From the NCBI GenBank assembly GCA_964017145.1, contig OZ024851.1, forward strand, positions 496,001-560,000: a stretch of DNA of 64,000 nucleotides, read 5' to 3'. Below the pieces are notes generated by a model. That model was given only the letters and a program-made list of their open reading frames with translations, searched no databases and had not been told where the DNA came from. A program made the position numbers and the translations under genes. Of this stretch, positions 13,023 to 24,599 are shown piece after piece; the first letter of the stretch is position 1; each line of letters opens with the position of its first letter. This DNA is from Agrocybe praecox (lineage: Eukaryota > Basidiomycota > Agaricomycetes > Agaricales > Agrocybaceae).

Positions 13023-13624
13023 ATGCAGCCCACTCAGTCCGCTGATCCATCCTCGTCCGCACCACTCAACCAAAGATTCGACGTTACTCAAGAGCAATAC
13101 CAAGCGCTAATCCAAAGGCTCGAAGAACAAGAGAAAGAAAACGGTACGCCAACATATTCCAAATGCACGGTTGGTAATGCTCACAGACCCTGCGTCACCC
13201 TTGTTTAAAATTAAGAGAAAGCATTTAAAGCGATACACCAGCCGTTAATTGAGAAGCCGAAAGGACAAATTGGACAGGGTCAAGGATACAACATCATGGA
13301 GGCAATGGGCATACAGCCCAACCACTATAACGTGATATTGATGAGCATTCTATAGGATACAAATGGCAATGTATTGACGACGTACAGGATCTTTTTCACA
13401 TTTACGCCGCCAAATACTTAGACTTGACCGCGGGCGCTAAAGAACAAAATGAGTTTCAAGTTACGGCTCTGAAGGAAGAGGTAAGAATTCGTATATATTG
13501 ACGTAATTACATTGCTGATTTACGATTTTAGATGGTAAAAGTGGTTCCCATATTACGCTACTACCGATTCGCGTGGCCAGTAGTCCATGAAATATGCGAG
13601 TTATCTATAAGGAAGAGTCATTGA
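13023..13624 (+). CDS. truncated copy of an unknown protein family (paralogue of the 22.3-24.5 kb gene)
   Basis: Exons at 13023-13143, from 13216, from about 13389 and from 13533 match the first four exons of the minus-strand gene at 24518-22315: QEQYQALIQRLEEQEKENG, then PLIEKPKGQIGQGQGYNI.EAMGIQPNHYN, then LFHIYAAKYLDLTAGAKEQ, then MVKVVPILRYYRFAWPV. It stops at 13624 after about 26 residues of exon 4, where the paralogue goes on for hundreds more. The donor after exon 2 reads ATGAGC where the paralogue has GTGAGT, so normal splicing is lost there. Function unknown. Probably a decaying duplicate; it could still make a short N-terminal fragment if another donor is used. Confidence 0.65.
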
Positions 13625-14171
13625 AACATTGTGCAATGCGAAGGTTCAAAGGAGAGGGGGATATATAAATTCAAATGATGGATTGATGACAATAAAATTG
13701 CGAACGCAAGAATTTAAAGACAAAGCATAGAAGGGTGATGATGGTAGAATGGGACAGAAAAAATAATTTTGCAGTGAAAAATAAAATGTATGATACTTGC
13801 TTGACATCAAATAAAAGCGAAAGCGTTAACGATCGAATAAGCCACAGTTGATTTGTTTAATGAGATGTTAATATTCCGAGTTGCGAGGGATGCATGAGTG
13901 TTGGACGTGATGAATTCTGAATGCTTGATGTGCGTAGAGAAGATTTTGACAGCTGACTAGATATTACGCCGCCTTCCGGTGTGACTAAGATATATTTTTG
14001 CTGCGGCCAATATGGGCGCGAGAGATAGCTCCAAGACATAATATTGAGGTGAGAAGCTTTTAGTGATGATGCTTTGACGACGTCGTCAAAGTCCTGGAAA
14101 ATGAGGAGTTTCTGGAAATAGCGAATAGACTTAATATCCATAGTAAGCGCGCTGAAAGATCATATTCATCG
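13625..14171. other. intergenic; nothing recognised
   Basis: Converging 3' flanks of the truncated family gene and the Pumilio relic. A 94-codon open frame on the minus strand lies just past the Pumilio stop and has no family resemblance, so it is not annotated as a gene. Confidence 0.35.
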
Positions 14172-15720
14172 TTAATAGAATTTCGGGACTTCAATATTTC
14201 TCAAACTTGCCATTCTATCGCTAAAACGGAATGAGCAAAGAGCGAGCACTGAAGAGTGGGAAAATGTACTTACAAAAGCCAGATAACCTTGGAGCCAGTT
14301 TTGCATCCCCGAAGGGTGACAATGTGGCCTCTGATGCACTCGTAGAGAAGGGCACGTCGATTCTTATCGGCCTGTAGAAGGACCTGTTAGCGTACGACGA
14401 GACAGCAGACGAAAACAGTGCCTTACGATGGGCAAGACATTGGCGATCAATTGGCTTCCCGTGACCGACAAGGCCAAGTCCACGATCATGGCGCGGCGGA
14501 CGCTAAAATGATTAGACGCCTACTTTACTCCAGACGTGCGAGGCATGCCTGTTGACCAAAGTCTGAGCCGGATCACCTAGGAGGAGCTCAGAGACGATGA
14601 GAAGGCGAACGTCTGCTTCACAATCCAAAGCTTTTTCCAATACATGGCACCCATAGCAGTTTGTAGCCGAGTCAACAATACGTCCGCTGAAAATGATAAT
14701 TAATTACAGTTTAATGAAAATTATTCTTCAACGTACCACATACAAGAGACAATTTTGCGCCTTTCTTCGGGAGTAGATACCGCTTCTAGGCACCTTTGGA
14801 CAGCCCAGTTCCCGAATCTATATAAGCTTTAGGATGTAAATTAAATCACAACCAAAGCACCAACCGATGCGCCATCATTTCGAAACCACGGGCGCATATA
14901 GCGTCCACGATCATGGCCCGTTCTTCAAGATCGGCGACCTTCAATTGTTGCTGGAGGAAGAAGCAGTGAAAGAAAGTTTATGGGCTACATATGGTGCATA
15001 TGTGAGCATATGTGAGGTAAAATATAAAAAGAAACGTACTACTGTTGTTGATAAACAAAGGAATATTGTAGGTACTCTTTCTGACCTTGAGTGACACCAA
15101 ATTTCAAGTCAGACGCCACAGGCTTCTCAGCAGCAGAATGACGCCACTCAGTGGGGAGGGTAGCCTGTTACTGGGCTAGATGAGGTTGTCGGTTCAGGTT
15201 CAATCTCCAATCCATGGGTGGAATGCGTCTAGTGTCTGTACGACGAGGCGATGGAGAATTGTAAAGCAAGTTCGCCATATCAGATTGAGAGAAAGGTTGG
15301 ATATGCTGGTTAGCAATAGGGGCGGGTGTAGGGGGCTCCGTGAAAGGTTCGAAAGAAAGCAAGTTGGCATTACTACTAGCTGTTGGTTGATGGCGCAGGT
15401 GGCTCAAATGCGCAAGAGGAGAGCGGGATGCCGAAAGGTTTGCGGTCGCAATAGCTTCTCGATTTTTAGCGGGGGAGTTGTTCTCAAAGTTGAGGGGCTG
15501 TTGATTGACATAGGAATAGCCAGGATGGCCGTGTTCGTAAGGAGAGTGAAGTTTGACGTCAAAGGACCTTCCACTGGGAGAAAGATCAGTCGGGATTAAC
15601 TGTCCTGATGATACAGAATGAAGTCCATATGGCCTGATGCAGATGGTTGAAGTCGGTGGGTGTACAGTTGTCGAGAAGGAGGATGTTGTTGGGAGGATGA
15701 GGTGCTTAAAACTGAAGAGG
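14172..15720 (-). pseudogene. Pumilio/PUF-repeat RNA-binding protein, internally deleted
   Basis: PUF proteins bind 3' UTRs through eight alpha-helical repeats. The Pro/Ser/Gln-rich N-terminal arm is visible (15720-15180). It is followed by repeats: ICARGFEMMAHRFGNWAVQR (near 14860-14790), IVDSATNCYGCHVLEKAL, and DPAQTLVNRHASHVWSK. At 14523-14500 the sequence jumps to RRAMIVDLALSVTGSQLIAN, skipping what should be more than a hundred residues of repeats. It then ends with NRRALLYECIRGHIVTLRGC and KTGSKVIWLFDRM before an altered C-terminus and a stop at 14172. An in-frame TAA (about 15166) separates the N-terminal arm from the TEWRHSAAEKP block. Several introns still have good GT-AG borders, so decay is recent or the deletion came as one event. 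Confidence 0.8.
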
Positions 15721-16087
15721 GAGACGATGTTGGTTGAGACGAACTAAAGGTAAAGGAAGACGGGGCCAACGGCACGGAGCCGAGAGTGAACTAAAATTAG
15801 ATATTGTTCGCCGTAGAATACTAAATTTAGATTATGTACCATGTAAAGTCGTCGAACAGTCTCACGCATACCTCACAAACTCTCATCCTTGGAGTGTAGA
15901 CTCCAAGACTCTAGCTGGATAATGTAGAAGCTGTTAGACTCTGCGTCGGAAGAACGGTAAAAATGACGGGGTTTAAATTTATTGATATTTCTACTAAGTT
16001 ATAATCCGGTGGACCCTTCGCTGTGCAACTGTCTCCCCCTACCTCCCTTGTTTCTCTCGTTTGACTTTCTCACTAATCAACATCAGC
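15721..16087. other. intergenic between divergent genes; nothing recognised
   Basis: Shared upstream region of the Pumilio relic (minus) and the intact plus-strand gene. A pyrimidine-rich stretch (16010-16080) precedes the latter's ATG, as is common in fungal promoters and leaders. Confidence 0.35.
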
Positions 16088-16984
16088 ATGAACGATCTTC
16101 AAAAGTAAGTTATGTCAGTCTTTTTGTTATTAAATTCTTTGCACATTGTAGAGAACACTGCCATTCGGCGCGCAAAAGGGTCTTTTTTGCGTCTGTTGCA
16201 CCGTTTTATCATCAAGCCATGAACTTAGCAAGACAAATCGATGTTTTCCTGCTCTCTGTAACCCTCCTTTTCAAAATAAGACTTGCTCTCGATTCTTCTG
16301 CAAATTCCACTTTACGCATCTTGTTTAAGGTAGTTGTTCTCATTTTTGATCTTTCTTTCTTTCGGCTGATTCTTTTATAGTATATTCTCAGACAAGTCCA
16401 GGACACTATAATCCATCAAAGCTCAGTTCCTCAAGCTAAAAACCGTTGGTCTTATATCCTTCAAGACGACGAGCAGGTAGCGAACTCTTACCACTTCAAC
16501 CTCTCTTTTGCTTGTCTTACGCTTTATTCAGGCCGCACATTTTGTTGAAAATCCGTTCTCCAGAGACGTTTTGTTAAAGAAGCTCCAGATTTGGTTCATG
16601 ACAGAGTACAGCCTCTACCGTTTCGACATCGGCGACCATATCACAATCCCAGGGGCCAACAAAAACACGATCTGGAATATCAAAGAAGACCTAAACCAAA
16701 TTGATGGAAAAAATGAGGGAAACGAAGAGGAAAAAGACGGACTCTCTCGCATTTTACAAGATTGCGCACTTATAGATTTTACTGGACCCATGTCAACGAG
16801 CGCCCAGGACATCGAGAGGACCTTTCAAGACGTTCACGGGAAAGAATGTACAAAAGGATGCTTTTGTGCATTTTGCGAAGCAGGAGGAATACCTATCGGG
16901 CAAAAAGACTACTGCGAAAGTGATATTTTTGTCATTCCGGCAAAGAAGAAAGCGAGAAAAATAGAGGAGATGATGGATATATGA
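16088..16984 (+). CDS. unknown protein, 247 aa, with a cysteine cluster
   Basis: Not recognised. Four exons (16088-16104, 16152-16329, 16381-16476, 16532-16984) join in phase with good GT-AG borders. The N-terminal third is helical with a hydrophobic stretch (IDVFLLSVTLLFKIRLAL) that could be one membrane segment or a buried helix. The centre has an acidic linker. Near residue 210 a CTKGCFCAFCEAGG cluster (four Cys in 10 residues) suggests metal binding, followed by a basic KKKARK near the end that could be a nuclear signal. No stops or frameshifts; this looks like a living gene next to relics on both sides. Confidence 0.7.
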
Positions 16985-17369
16985 TTTGTTATATACGTTC
17001 TGTCTGACATATCTACCATGACAACAATACGGATATTTTTGACTGATAATAAACCGGACAGGAAATTAGATAAATAATCAATTACTAGATCAGATTCAGA
17101 ATGACTTGGTCTGAAAAGGACTTCTATCAGTTGACCGAAAAAAACATGATATTTCATATTTCGGAAGTATTCTAAAAATGCTCTTCGTAGTTTCTAGTAT
17201 ACTACAACATGTGTAGAGAGTGAGGGTGAGTGCGAGTGCCGAGAGTATCAATGAGAGAGAGAAGATGCAAGGAAATTCACCTACTGCTCTTCCAAATTAG
17301 GATTTCAGTGGGCCACACGTACTCGGAGAACATCGGTTGGGACCATTCATGTCGGCAAAATAATGGCCA
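16985..17369. other. intergenic; nothing recognised
   Basis: 3' flanks of two convergent loci. No repeat or coding signal seen. Confidence 0.35.
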
Positions 17370-19701
17370 TTATGGGTTATACGCACTATCAAACTCTCCT
17401 GCCAGCGGTGGGAAGAGCAGGCGCAAAAGGACTCGAGCTCGTACGAGTGGCATTAGGTTAGGTTGTAACTCTGAGCCACTATAAACTCGAGGAACTTGAT
17501 GCTGGCGTAAGGGTGTGCTTGGTTGATAGTGCGAAGTGCTGGCTTGGTTCGGGACATGAATAGCATTGAGAACATTTGGCAATGGATGCTTCGCTCGAGA
17601 GGGACGGGTTCGAGGTTGACTGAGACGGAGATCACGGAGACCTGCCCGCTCTCTATTCTTTGCCTCTAAGGCTGCCTGTCGCTGGGCAGCAGTCTCTTTC
17701 TTCCTCTTTTCACTCCTCTCTGCTTTCTCAGCTTCGTGTTTGCGGAAGTATTCAGCGTCGTCTTCACTGAGCATCTTAGCGATTCCGAGCCGTGTCTTCG
17801 AGAATAAGTTACACTCCAGCCAGCTGCAATAAGACCTCTGACATGAGATATCCGACTTTTCGTTGCCAACACCGTCAAGACCGTGTCTGGAAGCGAACAT
17901 TGTATGCCCCAAGGATGCCGTTGGTACTTCGAAACATAGGTTTTATGTCTCCATGTGGTAAGAAGTTGTCGCGCGCTTTGAAGATGTGTGTCATGACGGT
18001 TGCAGCAGTTGGTCCTTCGGCCTGATTACGCTTTCTGTTCTGGTTGAGGTCTTCAGCAGCAGAGTCGACAATTTGTATGGTAGAATTGAGGGGCAAAAGA
18101 AGGTGGTGGTTAGGAGTGCTGTTTCGTAAGCAGTTGTCACAGCACATATTGAAAGGATCTGGCAAACATATAAGCAGAGTCGACACATGCAGGAAGATAA
18201 AATCACGTACCGTTTGATGGGTTTCCATCTCCAAACTACCTACGAGAAACCTCTTGCCTACAACCTTTAGCCTCAATCCAGTCACGTAACCCTTCCTCGA
18301 CGGCCTTTCGAAAAACTATGGTATCACTGTTGACCGGGTCTACGACAGAGCTGGACTTGGGCTTCATTTCTTGGAAAACACTAGGCTGAACGAGAAGTAT
18401 TGCACGCGATGTGATCGAATGGTCCCGGCCTCCTCTACCAGCTCGCTGCATCCATATTGAAAGGCTGCCAGGTACAATGAGTTACACAACTTGACGAATA
18501 TGCGGCTGATCGCATCCCTGTAGAAATTAAGTGTTAACTAGGAGACTTGTGGGCAAATAAAAATACGTACCATACCCGCAGCCTCAGTAGTCAATAATAT
18601 TCTTATCTTTCCCTTCCGAAACCTCTTGAGCACCTTCTTCTTCGACCAAACACTCCTTCATGAATGATAAGTGGCAACCATGCCCCGCATACACAAAGGC
18701 AATCGTGCACGCAGCCACTTCATGGCATCCATAGTAACGTTGATGTCGTCGAAGAACAACATTGTCTAAACCAGCTCCTGCAGCGAATCATCAACGTTCG
18801 GGTGAAGAAGAAGAAAGGAGAGCAAATCCAAATCGGATTTAACCCCTTTCATCGTGCGCATGAATCACGCAACGTTGGACCGATTGGTTCCCAAGTTGAC
18901 ATGATATGTTGAATCGCGTGGCATATGCATCACCTGGCGAACAGAAGCAAGAGTCGAAGGAGAGAGTGGCTGATGTAACGAGGAAAGAAATACCGGCGGC
19001 GACAAACGATCACAGAGCGCCGAGTTCGTAGAGGACAAAAACTGTCGCCCCATTGCGAAATACAATGTGCCCCGTCAATGATGATAGCGTATATGCTAGC
19101 TGTGACCTTGGGTGAATTGAGAAAAGACCGAAAGCCGTCATGTTGGAGGCACATCTCGGGGGAGGTTATAATGACACGGTGGTTCATGTTTTCAATAGCC
19201 TATTTCCCAAAAGTCAGAAGTGTTTCTTTTTAATAACTATTGAATGCATACCTTATGTAGAGCACTGTTGTAAGTCTCTCCGTTTACGGCAGCCGCAGAA
19301 AGGCCTAGTTTGTTGAAGCGTGCGGCCTGGCATTCGAAAATGAGATTGCAAGAGATGTCTAATATCAAAAAAATACTGACCTGATCCTCCTCGAGGGCAT
19401 TCAATGGTGAGATAATAACCACGGTCTTCTTGGTTTCAACCAGTAGCGGTAGGATGAATGGCAATGTCTTCCCAGCACCTGTCCCTGCTACAACCGAACA
19501 ATCAAGCCCGAGCAGCAGTACCTCTGCTACATCCAGCTGCCAGTCGTATGGAGTCAAGCCTTCACTACGAAGCTGGAGCTCACAACACATTTTCTGGCAG
19601 GTAACTCGAGAGGAATACCCATTCTTCGTAGCAAGTTGACGAGCATTGTCGAGGAGTTGAGCAGCGTGTAAAACTTCACGGCTGTGCTGCTCAACGCTCA
19701 A
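17370..19701 (-). pseudogene. RecQ-like DNA helicase, frame-broken
   Basis: Member of the RecQ-like helicase family that is expanded in Agaricomycetes. N-terminus: LRSEGLTPYDWQLDVAEVLL, then Walker A VAGTGAGKT and ISPLNALEEDQ (19701-19380). Motif II at about 19085-19065 reads IIIDGAHCISQWGD; the DEAH glutamate is glycine. Directly after, the reading frame shifts and a TGA interrupts (YELGAL-stop-SFVAAG) before TSATLSP..NLGTNRSNVA. More frame changes follow (18890-18520) around FFDDINVTMDAMKWLRARLP. Motif VI QRAGRGGRD is intact near 18440, and a Cys pair (CCDNC, about 18145) follows, as in the zinc-binding part of RecQ. The C-terminal tail is basic and Arg/Pro-rich. The loss of the catalytic Glu and the multiple frame breaks argue for a relic. 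Confidence 0.85.
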
Positions 19702-19900
19702 CCCGCGTTGTGATGACGTTATGGTTTCTCTTGGTTAAAAATAACTTGTGTGTGAAACACATATGTATCTATAGATTTTTGATGCGCAAGTGTCTAAATG
19801 TTTATCGATCATATAGCAAGTCATGCCGATTAGGTAGTAACTAGAGTACTGTTTTTCATAGGATATGAATACATAAATGTGGGTTATATCCCTCTTGAAA
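19702..19900. other. upstream flank of the helicase relic
   Basis: AT-rich, no feature seen; leads into the repeat block that starts near 19900. Confidence 0.3.
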
Positions 19901-20300
19901 TCATGAAGTAAATTCTGCAGTTTTGAAATCCAAATCCAAATCTCAAACTTAAATTGAAATTTCGATATCCAAATTCAAATGTTGAAGCTCGAATCCAAAT
20001 TTCGAAATGTTGAAATTTTAAATCTCTCTATGAAACGGAGAATTTATATGCCAAATTACTGGTTTTTGAAAACCAAATGTTTTTGATTTCAAATTCTGCG
20101 GTTTGGAATTTGAATCATATGTTGGAGCCTAAATCTGTGGCTCGGAATTCAAATTCTATGGCTCGGAATTCAAATTCTGTTGATCGGAATTCAAAGTTTC
20201 CTGCCGGATTGACATTCTGCCGCTCAGAATTCGTACGCCTAGCTCTGACTCTCGCTCTGATTATCGGATTCAAATCCTCTTCTCGCTCTTGATTTTTGTG
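19901..20300 (+). repeat. GAATTCAAATTC-rich dispersed repeat, copy 2
   Basis: Starts with CCAAATCCAAATCTCAAA-type words and continues with repeated GGCTCGGAATTCAAATTCT units. The part at about 20115-20205 matches about 4376-4476 almost word for word, in the same orientation. Confidence 0.75.
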
Positions 20301-22314
20301 GAAAGTGATCTCTTGCAGCTTTCCAACTGGCACAAGTGCTCAGCACTCATTTGTATCTTATTGACGAATTTGTCCCGATGCTGATGACTGGACAAAATTT
20401 GAAAAAAATTAACAATGTGAGTTGGTGATTTTCCTTTTCGTTCCAAATCCTTTCCTATTTTCTTTTCCTTTGCTTCTTTCTATTTTTCTATATCAAAGAG
20501 CTATCTGACACTCCCCGCATCTCCACCCACGCAGGCTATCCGGTTTCACATCGCCCTTTCGAACATCAACTATTTGCTCTCGAAGTAAGGTACCCTGTAT
20601 GCACCGTCTACAGGATATGCGCAGTTGCGAATTTTTTTGTGTCTCAGATCTCGCTTCCATCCCAGGTACGTCCTATGTCACATCTCAGCATTGAAATGGA
20701 GTCATGTTCTACATGGATAGGCGCGAACGCGGAGCAAATAACAGGAAGTGCTTGAGCCTTGGGAGAAGTTGCGTTGCGTTGCGTGGGCAAAGGACTTTAG
20801 GAAGTACGATCCCCCTTCCCCGGCGAAAAGATATATTATAAGAGTACCAAAGCCTCTCGGTACTCCCACCCTTTTATTCGCTTTGCGGTGACAAACACAC
20901 CCACGACCTCCCTTCTGTCCTCTTCGTCTGGATCCATGACCCACCCTCCACTTGATCTGTTCTCCATCGACTCAGCACCTCTCAGGCTTCCAGGTTCACA
21001 CTGAATGCGGAAACCGACATCGGTATGCTATATCAATTCGAATGACATCTCTGCGTTCCTTTTCGGGCCCTCTATCACCCCGAACACAAACACAACGACT
21101 AGTCTAACGAACGGCCAGGCTTTCGTCGTTGTCATCCTCGTCCACATCCTCCCCTCTCCCGCTGCTATCTTTCTTCTCCCATCTGGCACCTCAACTATCC
21201 TCAAACGTTCAACGTTGAAAGTTCTTCCCATGTCTCTGGAGGACTACTTTCGTGTTTACTCGCTCAGCGCTTATTTTTTATTCTACCTTCCCCTGCGCTA
21301 TCCTTGTGCGATATTTAAACTCGTAACAACATCTTTTTATTCCTCATCTTGCTTAGCTTCGTTTTTTCTCTTTTTTCTTTTCTTTCTAACTTTCTTTCTA
21401 TCGAGTGTCCCTTCGTATCATCTTTATCCAACGCATTTTTACTAAACACACCACATATACGCATGTTTTTCCTTCCTTCCCTTCATCAGCCTCCTCATCG
21501 GAATGTTCTCTGCTCACAGACTCGGGTATCAACGTCAACAACGATCCGCCCCAGTCCATCATTGGGAAGAATGTGTTTTTGCTCGTCGTCTCGCTTTCGA
21601 GGGCGCAAAACTGAACGAGGTTTCTTTCCTTCCTTTTATTTATACAAAAGTTGGTGTCGCAACTTGCAAGTAGTTAGGAAACTTAATCAAGTTGATGTTC
21701 GGTTCTTTATTATGGTGCTCGGGCTTGACCTGTGAGAGGAGATGTATGAGCGACCCACAGCATGTATTAGTTGAACATGTTAAAAAATTAACACGCGCTA
21801 TCTGGATGGCAGGTCAAAATATCATAGATTCATTGGGGTTACGCCAGTCGCCAAGAGGTACATTGCTAATTTAAAATAAGGGTGTAAATTAAGAGGACGG
21901 CGAATCCACGGTGAAATCGGTAATTATGGGGAAGGCGACTCTGTCACTATTGTCTGATACATCGAATAGTACAACATCAATGAACCTGGCAGCAAGGTTG
22001 CTTTTACCAAAGTGAATAAGCATGAAGCTGCGAGTTTCCTTGCCCTTCAATCGTGAGGCAGATGCAACCATGCCCGGATAGTCCTAGTTCGCCTACGATT
22101 GCCGTGCCGCCGCGATACAATCCTGAGGGAAGGGGATATAAGGACAATATGCTACCAATTGTACCGTGAATATCATCTGGGAGGGAGCATTGAAGCGAGT
22201 GGGGTGAAAGATGCAGCTAAAATGTCGTGCAAGAAATAGAAATACAGAAAATGAATGGAGAGTAGACCGCGGATCATCAACAGGATAAGGCGGATGAGTT
22301 AAACTTCGAAGGAA
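20301..22314. other. long stretch without a supportable gene
   Basis: The plus strand is pyrimidine-rich from about 20420 to 21600 (CTTCCTC, TTTCTTT tracts). Its open frames are Ser/Leu/Phe-rich and overlap on both strands, as expected from such composition. A phrase MTHPPLDLFSIDSAPL (20937-20984) could be the start of an old gene but runs into a stop at once. The stretch 21735-21870 gives a short protein-like piece (HVLVEHVKKLTRAIWMAGQN) without family resemblance. Nothing firmer is visible. Confidence 0.35.
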
Positions 22315-24518
22315 TTAAACGATACTTTTTTGTCTTGCTGAGGAATTTTTCAAAAACCTCCGAATGAATTCGGTCGTTAACCACTCCTTCCTGTAAGTGA
22401 GAAGCACTCGATGCTTGGACGACGCCTAGATAAAAAAATGACGGAGTCATTCTCAGGTAAAAAGGGCGCAGGGCACAAACAGACTTACAAGAGCCAATAC
22501 CTTTTCTAACCTTTTCTTGTCTTGCTTGGTAAGCGACTTCGCAATATTCAGATGCTTCTTCGCCAAATTATGGATATCCAACTATAAATACCTCTAAGCC
22601 AACGAACCGTTTAATGAAAGAAAACATACATACCTGCACGTCAGAAAAAACATCCTCATCCCATTCGAGTTTTTCTTTGAGATTTGCGGTTGATATGCCG
22701 CGCGGTCTCTCTATGGTATTGTCATCGTTTCCCTCTCGACGGCGACCCATCTGGGAGGGACAAGGATCATGTGGAAGGTCAGAGAGCTTGAGTCTGATGA
22801 AAGGTGCCCAGAGAAACGTACCTTCGTGTCTTCGCCTTCGTATTCTTCTTCTTCTTCTTCCTCCTCCTCCTCCTCCTCGCCTTCGGATTCTTTTTGGTCT
22901 TGATTGTCATTGCTTCGGATTTGCAGGTCCCCGGCATCGACTATGTCTTCGTAACCCTGCGCGTCGTGATCCTGGAGGGGTGCCTCATCCTCTTTGATGC
23001 CTTTGTTGGGGTCTATGCCCCCCCCCCCAGGGCTGCCATGCTTAGAACCCTCCACATTTAATCCAGCCGTTGTTTTCCGCTTTATCTCGGAACGTTTTTT
23101 CGTGAATATTTCCACGAAGTCAATCCGCATGGGCTCCTGCATATGATGAGTGAGATGGATCCCAGAAATATGTAAAAAATTAGACAGGAAGACGATAACT
23201 TTACCATAACGGATGGCTTACTATGATTTTGACGTTCTTGCTTTCTTTGAAGGTGGTTTCCAAAATCTCGACGTCGCTGCTGGAATGTTCGTCCTCTATG
23301 TTCTTGTTTTCTTTCTTCGCTTTAAATCTCTCCACCTTCGCGGGCTTTTCAGTTGGTTTCGACATTAAATTCCCCTCGTGGTTGTCGATGGGTGATAGAA
23401 ACACTCTTGCATGGCGTGGCTTTTTGGCTGAGGGACCTTCGATGACTTGAAGGTTGTTGTCGCTCTCGGATCCGGCTTTGTCTAAAAATTTCCTCTTAGC
23501 GCAACCTTCAACCTTGTTCTTGTCCTCCTTTATCTTGGATTTTCTCGCCGATTTATCCACAAGATTCTTCGCCGTTGCGGTTGCTTTATCTATCGTTCTT
23601 CGCTCGGAAGTTTTGTCCGATCCTATAATTTGCTTCTTCTGCCGTCCTTCAACCTTCGAGTTGTACGTCCTCCTCAACGCTTGAGCCTGTAATCGGTTAT
23701 CCTTCTTGTGTTTCGTCTCTCTAATCTGACCATCAATTTCTCCCCTATCCACAGCCAAAGCTTTTCCAGTCAATCCTTCGCCTTCATCGTCAAAAAACAT
23801 GAATTCTTCGTCCTCTGAAGATCCTTTCAAACAGACCGTTATCGGGAGAGCAGTAGGTATGGTCGTCGTATAGCATCTAAGGCCTTCGATAGAGTCTTTG
23901 TAGGAAGCACTGGTTTTTCTGAGGTAGTTCTCCGTAAGATCGTCGATCGGCCACATGGATCGATAATAGCGTAATACGGGTGCATGTTTTACCATCTAAA
24001 GTTGTAGATTAGCAGTATAATTATCTCAATATCTATGTGTCATTCATTACCTCCGCTTTTAGAGCTGTAATCTGTTCTTCATCCTGTCCTTTAGCGCCCA
24101 CAGTCAATTCCAAATATTCGCCAGCATGGATGTGAAAAAGTGCCTGTGAGGTTAGGTAAGATATCGAAGCATCCAACGTATCCACATGTAAAACTCACCA
24201 ATATCAAGTTATAGTGATCGGGTTGTATTCCCATTGCCTCAACAATATTGTACCCCTGACCCTGTCCTGCCTGTCCTTTCGGTTTCTCGATCAACGGTCG
24301 TTGTAACATTTGAAATACTTGTTGGAGCCTGTCTAAGTTTAGAGCCTGTGCGTGAACATCACCGACAAGTGTTTAGAAGATGACGACGTACCGTTCTCTT
24401 TTTTTTGTTCTTCAAGCGTTTGGATTAGTGATTGGTACTGCTCTTCAGTGATGAAGTTCTTTCCAAAGGTTCCAACTTTCGAGGATGAGGATGCGTCGTC
24501 CATTTCAGTGGGCAGCAT
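22315..24518 (-). CDS. unknown charged, probably nuclear protein, 587 aa (family with the 13.0 kb copy)
   Basis: Not recognised. Eight exons fit in phase: 24518-24392, 24332-24199, 24143-24051, 23995-23222, 23136-22822, 22750-22634, 22581-22489 and 22425-22315. Layout: a helical start (EEQYQSLIQTLEEQKKEN), a conserved block (GQGQGYNIVEAMGIQPDHYN and HIHAGEYLELTVGAKGQ), a long Lys/Glu-rich, low-complexity centre with SV40-like basic patches (KRKFLDK, KKPRHAR), a poly-Glu run (coded by a CTC/CTT microsatellite near 22840-22880), and a helical C-terminal part ending TYRKEWLTTEFIRRFL. A nine-C run at about 23019 encodes part of a Gly run. The first exons and the upstream region are duplicated at 12.5-13.6 kb. 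Composition suggests a nuclear, nucleic-acid or chromatin-associated role, which is inference only. Confidence 0.75.
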
Positions 24519-24599
24519 GATGTATCGTAGTTTCAATGTATAGCTGATGAGCTGGGTTGGAAAGGAACGTAGGCAATAATAATCGGACTTATATACGCG

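Noticed and set aside
20702..21735. Several overlapping open frames of 70-146 codons
   Set aside because: Composition follows the pyrimidine-rich strand (Ser, Leu, Phe, Pro), frames overlap on both strands and no motif is present.
22711..23142. Reading the poly-Glu exon through to its far stop as one protein end
   Set aside because: A GTACGT donor at 22821 and the following exon (22750-22634) keep the frame and continue the protein.
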